From Halonatronomonas sp051745425 (GTDB lineage Bacteria; Bacillota; Halanaerobiia; Halanaerobiales; Halarsenatibacteraceae): a stretch of DNA of 64,000 nt. Below, piece after piece: positions 59,070 through 64,000 of the stretch (positions are counted from its first letter, which is position 1; each line of letters begins with the position of its first letter). The notes beneath the pieces were generated by a model. That model was given only the letters and a program-made list of their open reading frames with translations. It was not told the origin of the DNA and searched no databases. The position numbers and the translations under genes were made by a program. Location: NCBI GenBank assembly GCA_051745425.1, contig JBNJEB010000001.1, positions 28,591 to 92,590 on the forward strand. Direction: 5' to 3'.

Positions 59070-60203
59070 CTAAAATATAATCTTTTTCCTTCTCATATTT
59101 ATATTAATAACAAGACCAATAGCAATTAAGGAAATAACCATAGAACTACCACCATAACTAAGAAACGGCAGCGGAATTCCGGTTATAGGCATTATTCCCA
59201 GCACCATACCAACATTTTCAAGGATATGGAATAAAAAGAGCCCCAAAACGCCTATAGCTATAAGTTGACCAAAGCCATCCTTTGCTCTGGCAGCTACTTT
59301 TAAAATTTGCAATAAAAGCAATAAATAAATTATCAAAACCACTGCTACACCTATAAAGCCAAATTCTTCAGCTAAAACAGCAAATATAAAATCGGTATGT
59401 TTCTCTGGAAGAAAATTCAATTGAGTCTGAGTGCCAGCAAGAAAGCCTCGCCCAGTAATCATACCTGATCCAACAGCTATTTTAGACTGAATAATATTAT
59501 ATCCAATCCCATAGGGATCTATATCAGGGTTAACAAAAGCTATTAATCTATTTAACTGATATTGCTGTAAAAAAGGCAGTGGGGTTTCAAAAATGACATG
59601 ACTGGTAATTATCAGGACTACAATTAAAAATCCTCCACCAAATATCATTAACAAATGTTTTAATTTGCCTCCTGCACCATAATACATAACTACAAAAATA
59701 AAGAGTAAAACAAGGGATGTCCCTAAATCATTCTGTAAAATGATTAATATAAAAGGTGGCAAAATAAATAATAGACTCTTAAAAAAATCTTTTAGCTTAT
59801 TTAATTTATTTTTATTTCTATCTAGATAAGCAGCAAGAAATATTATCATAAATATTTTGGAAACTTCAGAGGGCTGAAAATTAACAGGCCCAATAGAGAG
59901 CCAACGCCTGCCCCCTGAAACTGTTATTCCTAAAACAAATATAAAGCCAAGCATTATTATTGTCAAAATATAAATAATAACATCATAATCTTTTAAAATT
60001 CTATAGTCGAAAAATAGCATAAGAATTATTAAAATAATTCCCAAAACTGCTGCCGCTACCTGAGTTCTAAGAAAGGCCTGATGATTACCATCAGCCACGC
60101 CTGTAGCACTGCTTATAATAAATAAACCAATTATTATTAAAGAAAGCACCAGAATAGGAATATAGACATTTATATGTTTTAATAATTTTTTATTCCAGTG
60201 CAT
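59070..60203 (-). CDS. rodA: RodA, SEDS peptidoglycan glycosyltransferase
   Basis: 377 residues with about ten membrane helices. Family motifs are GGRRWLSIGPVNFQPSEVSK, GSGMITGRGFLAGTQTQLNFLPEKHTDF-region (key residues GRGFLAG and LPEKHTDFIF) and ITGIPLPFLSYGGSS. It polymerises lipid II for side-wall growth with its partner PBP2, which is encoded four genes upstream in the same cluster (mrdA). ATG 60203 with AAGGAG upstream. Confidence 0.95.
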   Translation of the reverse strand: MHWNKKLLKHINVYIPILVLSLIIIGLFIISSATGVADGNHQAFLRTQVAAAVLGIILIILMLFFDYRILKDYDVIIYILTIIMLGFIFVLGITVSGGRRWLSIGPVNFQPSEVSKIFMIIFLAAYLDRNKNKLNKLKDFFKSLLFILPPFILIILQNDLGTSLVLLFIFVVMYYGAGGKLKHLLMIFGGGFLIVVLIITSHVIFETPLPFLQQYQLNRLIAFVNPDIDPYGIGYNIIQSKIAVGSGMITGRGFLAGTQTQLNFLPEKHTDFIFAVLAEEFGFIGVAVVLIIYLLLLLQILKVAARAKDGFGQLIAIGVLGLFLFHILENVGMVLGIMPITGIPLPFLSYGGSSMVISLIAIGLVININMRRKKIIF

Positions 60204-60215
60204 AAGTAAGTCTCC

Positions 60216-60500
60216 TTAATCTCTTTTCTTCAGTGGAAAATTAGCAATCATAGCCATCATTTCTTCTTCTCTAGAAATATCCATTTCAATTTCATTATCA
60301 TCAACATCAATATACTTTTTAATAACATCAAGAAGTTCTGATTTCATCTCTTCCATTTGTTGTGGTGAAAGCTTAATTCTATCCTGAACCAGTATAAACT
60401 GGAGCCTTTCCTTGGCAATATTCTTACTTCTCTCTTTTTTAGACTCAGTTTTATTTTCTGTTATAAACAATTCCTTGATCTTCTCAAATATACTACTAAT
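60216..60500 (-). CDS. minE: MinE, probable AUU start
   Basis: Topological regulator that stimulates MinD ATPase and drives Min oscillation. The anti-MinCD motif is ERSKNIAKERLQFILV, and the C-terminal dimer domain includes MKSELLDVIKKYIDVD. An ordinary reading from TTG 60470 lacks the amphipathic N-terminal membrane helix. The frame is open upstream and gives SSIFEKIKELF, a proper MinE start, if ATT at 60500 is used; AGGGGG stands eight bases before it. No ATG, GTG or TTG serves this longer form. Length about 94 residues. Confidence 0.85.
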   Translation of the reverse strand: MSSIFEKIKELFITENKTESKKERSKNIAKERLQFILVQDRIKLSPQQMEEMKSELLDVIKKYIDVDDNEIEMDISREEEMMAMIANFPLKKRD

Positions 60501-60512
60501 ATTAATCGCCCC

Positions 60513-61307
60513 CTATGATAGACCGACAATTCTTTTGACTTTACTAAAAAGTGTTTCTTTCTCAATTGTCATTATTGGAATGTCTTGCCCTTCAAGCCTT
60601 TTTGCAATATTATTAAATGCCTTTCCAGAATAGGTTTTGTCTTTTAATACTATCGGTTCACCTTTATTTGTTGATATAACTATATTTTCATCTTCAGGAA
60701 TAACACCTAATATTTCAACAGCTAAAATTTCAACAATATCATCAATATTCATCATATCGCCACGGCCAACCATATCTCTTCGTATTCGATTGATTAATAA
60801 TTGTGGGTCATTTAAGCCTTCAGCTTCTAACAAGCCAATAATCCGGTCGGCATCTCTTACTGATGAAACTTCTGGTGTTGCAACAATAATCCCTAAATCT
60901 GCACCTGCAATAGCATTTCTAAAACCCTGTTCAATACCAGCTGGTGAATCAACAAGAATATAATCCATATCCTCTTTAAGGTCATTTATTAAACTCTTCA
61001 TCTGTTCTTCACTAACTGCATCTTTATCTCTAGTTTGTGCAGCCGGAAGCAAGAATAAATTTTGATTCCTTTTATCTTTAATCATTGCCTGTTCTAAACG
61101 ACAGTTACCCTCAACAACATCAATTAGATCATAAACTATCCTATTTTCAAGTCCTAAAACTACATCAAGGTTTCTCAATCCTATATCTGCATCTATTAAA
61201 CAGACCTTCTTATCAAGCATAGCCAGGGCTGTTCCTAAATTTGCAGTTGTAGTTGTTTTGCCAACTCCACCTTTTCCTGATGTTATTACAATAGCTTTTC
61301 CTTGCAA
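60513..61307 (-). CDS. minD: Septum site-determining ATPase MinD
   Basis: 264 residues. The deviant Walker A is TSGKGGVGKTTTTANLG, Walker B ILVDSPAGIEQGF. The C-terminal membrane-targeting helix is ETLFSKVKRIVGLS. It recruits MinC and is displaced by MinE. The start is TTG 61307 with GGAGG upstream. It lies in the mreD-mrdA-minC-minD-minE-rodA group. Confidence 0.97.
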   Translation of the reverse strand: MQGKAIVITSGKGGVGKTTTTANLGTALAMLDKKVCLIDADIGLRNLDVVLGLENRIVYDLIDVVEGNCRLEQAMIKDKRNQNLFLLPAAQTRDKDAVSEEQMKSLINDLKEDMDYILVDSPAGIEQGFRNAIAGADLGIIVATPEVSSVRDADRIIGLLEAEGLNDPQLLINRIRRDMVGRGDMMNIDDIVEILAVEILGVIPEDENIVISTNKGEPIVLKDKTYSGKAFNNIAKRLEGQDIPIMTIEKETLFSKVKRIVGLS

Positions 61308-61326
61308 TATAATCCCTCCTGCTTAT

Positions 61327-61986
61327 CTAAAAATCAATCTTCTCCACAAAAATCCTATCATCTTTTATAAATGCTTTTTCAGGACTAAATATTTGATCAT
61401 TACTCTCTTCTGGAGGTCGTGATATTTTATTAGCGATTCTAATTTGCGTAGGTGCCATTTTTAAAGCGGCTACCTGGGCTTCCCTTTTTCCTCCAGCCCC
61501 TGCATGAACTAAACCCATTAATCTACCAAAAACTATAATATCTCCTCCTGCTTTGACCTCAGCCCCAGGGTTAACATCTCCAAGAATAACAAGATTATGA
61601 GGATGTTCTACAGCCTGACCAGATCTTATTGTTCCTTTAATTAGAACAGTATCTCCCTTAAAAGATACTTCTTCTTCAATAATAGGCTGTCTTTTTGGCT
61701 TTTTATCTTTAGAAAGATCAGGTCTCTTTTTATTAACTTCTTGACCGATAACATATATTCCTGTTTCTGAGTTTAAATAATTCTCTGCAATCTCAAATAA
61801 TTCTTTAAAATAATTCAAACCTAATTCTTTAGGACCTATCTTAAAATATAAATCTGTACCTTCATAAAAAGAACCGGCTTCCTCAAAATGATCTTTAAGA
61901 GATTCTTTAATTCTATTAAAATCGCAATCCCAATCAAAATCAATTATAACACCTTTAGCTGTCATTTTAGTATTAATAATTTTCAT
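61327..61986 (-). CDS. minC: Septum site-determining protein MinC
   Basis: 219 residues. The N-terminal FtsZ-inhibiting domain (about 1-105) is followed by the C-terminal beta-helix domain with GTIRSGQAVEHPHNLVILGD and VNPGAEVKAGGDIIVFGRL and VHAGAGGKREAQVAALKM, which binds MinD and the FtsZ tail. ATG 61986. It follows mrdA by 17 bases and is probably co-transcribed with it. Confidence 0.95.
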   Translation of the reverse strand: MKIINTKMTAKGVIIDFDWDCDFNRIKESLKDHFEEAGSFYEGTDLYFKIGPKELGLNYFKELFEIAENYLNSETGIYVIGQEVNKKRPDLSKDKKPKRQPIIEEEVSFKGDTVLIKGTIRSGQAVEHPHNLVILGDVNPGAEVKAGGDIIVFGRLMGLVHAGAGGKREAQVAALKMAPTQIRIANKISRPPEESNDQIFSPEKAFIKDDRIFVEKIDF

Positions 61987-62003
61987 TAATTATACCCCTT
62001 TGC

Positions 62004-63869
62004 TTACTCTCCGTCTTCTGCCTCTTCATCTTCTGGAAAAAGATCATAGTAATAAGAAAAAATATCCGCTGCTACTGGTACAGCATTGCCACTTGTTTCC
62101 CCCTGGTCAATAAATACAACTACAACAATCTCAGGGTCTGGAACAGGACCATAAGATACAAACCAGGCATGACTAGAACCAGTTCCTCCAATCTGAGCTG
62201 TACCAGTCTTACCAGCTATATCAATTGGAAAATCAGAAAATGAGGATGAAGCAGTACCTCTATCATGCATAACAGTTTCTAACATTCCCTCTTCTACAAT
62301 TTCAAATGTATTATTAGAATATGGCAGTTGACTTACTAATTCAGGTTGATACTCTTTTATTAAATCACCTGAATCCGTTCTAATTTCATCAACTATATTA
62401 GGTTTATAGATCTCTCCCTTATTGGCTACCGCTGCAGTCATCTGAGCTGCCTGAATAGGAGTTATTAGGGTATCCCCCTGGCCAATTGACATATTGACTG
62501 AGTCTCCAGGGTACCAGCCTTCACCTCTAGTTGCTCGTTTCCATTGTCCATCTGGAACCAGGCCCCCTCTCTCTTCAGGAAGGTCAATTCCAGTTTTTTG
62601 GCCTAATCCATATTCTCTGGCAGTTTCAACTAATTTTGAGCCACCAAATTCTTCATATAATTCATATCCTAATTCATAAAAGACAATATTATTAGATCTG
62701 GCCATAGCTCTCGTAAAGGTCATTTCACCTTCTCCATACCCAAGCCAATTAGTAAATGACCTACTCCAACCAGGAATATTAAACCTACCTGTACTATCAA
62801 CAAATTTGGTTTCAGCTTTAATATCCAGGTTTTCAATAGCTGCTGTTGCAGTTACCAGCTTGAAAATAGAACCAGGAGATTCAGTGGTCATAATATTTCT
62901 ATTTATTAAAGGTTTTAAAGGATCCTGTAACAACTGATTATAGTCAGTTGTCCTAAAACCTTCTGCGAAATCATTAGGATCAAAATCTGGATAACTAACC
63001 ATTGATAAAATTCTCCCAGTATCAACTTCCATCACAATCGCAGAACTTCCCTGAGGCATTGCCATTTCATCATCTTCTTCTGCCTTTTCCTTTAATTCTG
63101 CCATCTTTTCAGTTAAAATTTCTTCAGTATACTGCTGAAGATCCCAATCAACACTTAAAAATAGATCATGACCTGGTTCTGGATTTTTTTGATCAAGAAA
63201 CTTTGTTTTATGACCTAAATGATTAACCTGAATAGATTCAAAGCCCTTTTTCCCTTTTAAATAATCTTCATATTCTCTTTCAAGGCCTGTAATACCAAGA
63301 ATATCGCCACCGGAATAATCTAAACCCTGTTCTGTTAAATTTTTAAGGTCTGAAATTCCAATTTCTCCAACATATCCAAAAATATGTGACCCGGTGTTAC
63401 TATAAACATAATCTCTTAATGCAGCCTCTCTAACATGAATTCCTGGTAATATATCTCTATTTTCTTCTAATCTAACCATCTCCTGATCATTAAGATTCCT
63501 CTTTATAAGTATGCCTTCTCCTGGGCTGCTTTTTTCTTTACCTCTTTGAAAATCCTCTTCCAACTCCTCTCTATTATAATCTGTTGCGTTAGCCATCCGA
63601 TTAAATATTTCATCTCTGCTTACTCCAGGTGGAAGTTCATTAGGTTGATAATATAAATTATAAGATAGTTTATTAGAAACAAGAGTAGAACCATTGGAAG
63701 AATAGATTCTTCCCCGGGGCGCATTGACAGGCCTAATAGATATTCTATTATTTTCAGCAAGCCTGTAATATTGTCCACCCTGAATAATTTGCAATTGAAA
63801 ACCTCGTCCTAACAAAATAATAAAAATAATAATAATCGCTGTCTTAAATAACTTAATTCGCTTTTTCAT
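62004..63869 (-). CDS. mrdA: Penicillin-binding protein 2 (class B transpeptidase)
   Basis: 621 residues. One N-terminal membrane helix (about 8-26) precedes the dimerisation domain (PVNAPRGRIYSSNGSTLVSN) and the transpeptidase domain with SxxK as SPGSIFKLV, SxN as ARSNNIVFYELG and KTG as IAGKTGTAQ. It crosslinks side-wall peptidoglycan with RodA. ATG 63869 overlaps the mreD stop by 17 bases, with GGAGG inside mreD. Confidence 0.95.
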   Translation of the reverse strand: MKKRIKLFKTAIIIIFIILLGRGFQLQIIQGGQYYRLAENNRISIRPVNAPRGRIYSSNGSTLVSNKLSYNLYYQPNELPPGVSRDEIFNRMANATDYNREELEEDFQRGKEKSSPGEGILIKRNLNDQEMVRLEENRDILPGIHVREAALRDYVYSNTGSHIFGYVGEIGISDLKNLTEQGLDYSGGDILGITGLEREYEDYLKGKKGFESIQVNHLGHKTKFLDQKNPEPGHDLFLSVDWDLQQYTEEILTEKMAELKEKAEEDDEMAMPQGSSAIVMEVDTGRILSMVSYPDFDPNDFAEGFRTTDYNQLLQDPLKPLINRNIMTTESPGSIFKLVTATAAIENLDIKAETKFVDSTGRFNIPGWSRSFTNWLGYGEGEMTFTRAMARSNNIVFYELGYELYEEFGGSKLVETAREYGLGQKTGIDLPEERGGLVPDGQWKRATRGEGWYPGDSVNMSIGQGDTLITPIQAAQMTAAVANKGEIYKPNIVDEIRTDSGDLIKEYQPELVSQLPYSNNTFEIVEEGMLETVMHDRGTASSSFSDFPIDIAGKTGTAQIGGTGSSHAWFVSYGPVPDPEIVVVVFIDQGETSGNAVPVAADIFSYYYDLFPEDEEAEDGE

Positions 63870-64000
63870 CTTGATATCCTCCAGCTGGAATCAGATAAAC
63901 CATAACAATATAAAGTAACATACCAGCAAGCATATTATAGAAACTTGCAGGTACAAATTTGTTGAATAAAGCTGTCTGAAAACTAATTCTTAAAATAACC
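63853..64000 (-). CDS. mreD: Rod shape-determining protein MreD, C-terminal part
   Basis: Forty-eight codons of the 3' end are visible; the rest lies beyond the window. The sequence ends FYNMLAGMLLYIVMVYLIP and a short charged tail, a membrane helix like that at the end of MreD. It overlaps mrdA, as is usual for mreD. The name rests mainly on gene order. Confidence 0.7.
   Translation of the reverse strand, partial: VILRISFQTALFNKFVPASFYNMLAGMLLYIVMVYLIPAGGYQDEKAN

Noticed and set aside
1..64000. CRISPR array, insertion sequence, prophage or integrated element
   Set aside because: No spaced direct repeats, transposase, integrase or phage gene is present, and gene order is mostly conserved housekeeping.

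Overview
The window is a bacterial chromosome segment with no plasmid, phage or insertion-sequence signature. It is AT-rich, with strong GGAGG or AGGTG ribosome binding sites, many TTG and GTG starts, and low-GC Firmicutes gene order (glyQ-recO-era-cdd-ybeY-pgpH-phoH; hrcA-grpE-dnaK-dnaJ-prmA-rsmE-mtaB; nadD-LCP-rsfS; rplU-rpmA-obgE-yhbY). Several features fit an anaerobic, fermentative, possibly halophilic clostridia-like organism, with order Halanaerobiales as the best guess: a complete minCDE set, SpoVS, a glutamate 2,3-aminomutase that would make the osmolyte beta-glutamate, and a selenocysteine-containing SelD. The taxonomic call is inference.

Layout. 1-7650 (minus): glyQ start, recO, deoC, era, cdd, a YerB-like lipoprotein, ybeY, pgpH-like, phoH. 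7742-7975: a gene-free stretch that folds as one long rod with its own promoter-like -10 and terminator, a candidate small RNA of 6S type. 8030-12904: hydrolase, then a gluconeogenic operon ppsA-ccpN-glpX whose promoter carries two inverted CcpN-type operators. 12963-16278: hinT-nfeD-floA-orf. 16284-24114: heat-shock operon under a perfect CIRCE. 24121-30471: hemW, lepA, divergent rpsT, holA, comEC/comEA. 30577-33649: udk, DUF3343, selD (in-frame UGA), spoVS, rseC. 33662-39209: leuS with a complete leucine T-box, then rsfS, an LCP protein and a nadD-yqeK fusion.

39297-45384 is the most accessory-like part: gamma-carbonic-anhydrase-like protein, DjlA-like co-chaperone, small membrane protein plus glutamate 2,3-aminomutase, a secreted beta-propeller, a degenerate GGDEF protein, a GNAT acetyltransferase and an uncharacterised protein. 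45485-52245: PIN-like protein, dcd, yjbQ, tRNA-Arg(CCG), an ABC-F ATPase, MATE exporter, DegV. 52305-54783: yhbY, obgE, rpmA, rplU with a structured leader. 54780-64000: rng, a radical SAM pair, rodA, minE, minD, minC, mrdA and the end of mreD, a cell-shape and division block.

The points most worth a second look are the selenocysteine SelD missed by ordinary gene calling, the rod-shaped RNA at 7742-7975, the paired CcpN operators on the operon that encodes CcpN, the glutamate-type aminomutase with its small membrane partner, a minE that appears to start at an AUU codon, and a T-box-like terminator left between recO and glyQ. I found no CRISPR array, no mobile element and no clearly new multi-gene system.
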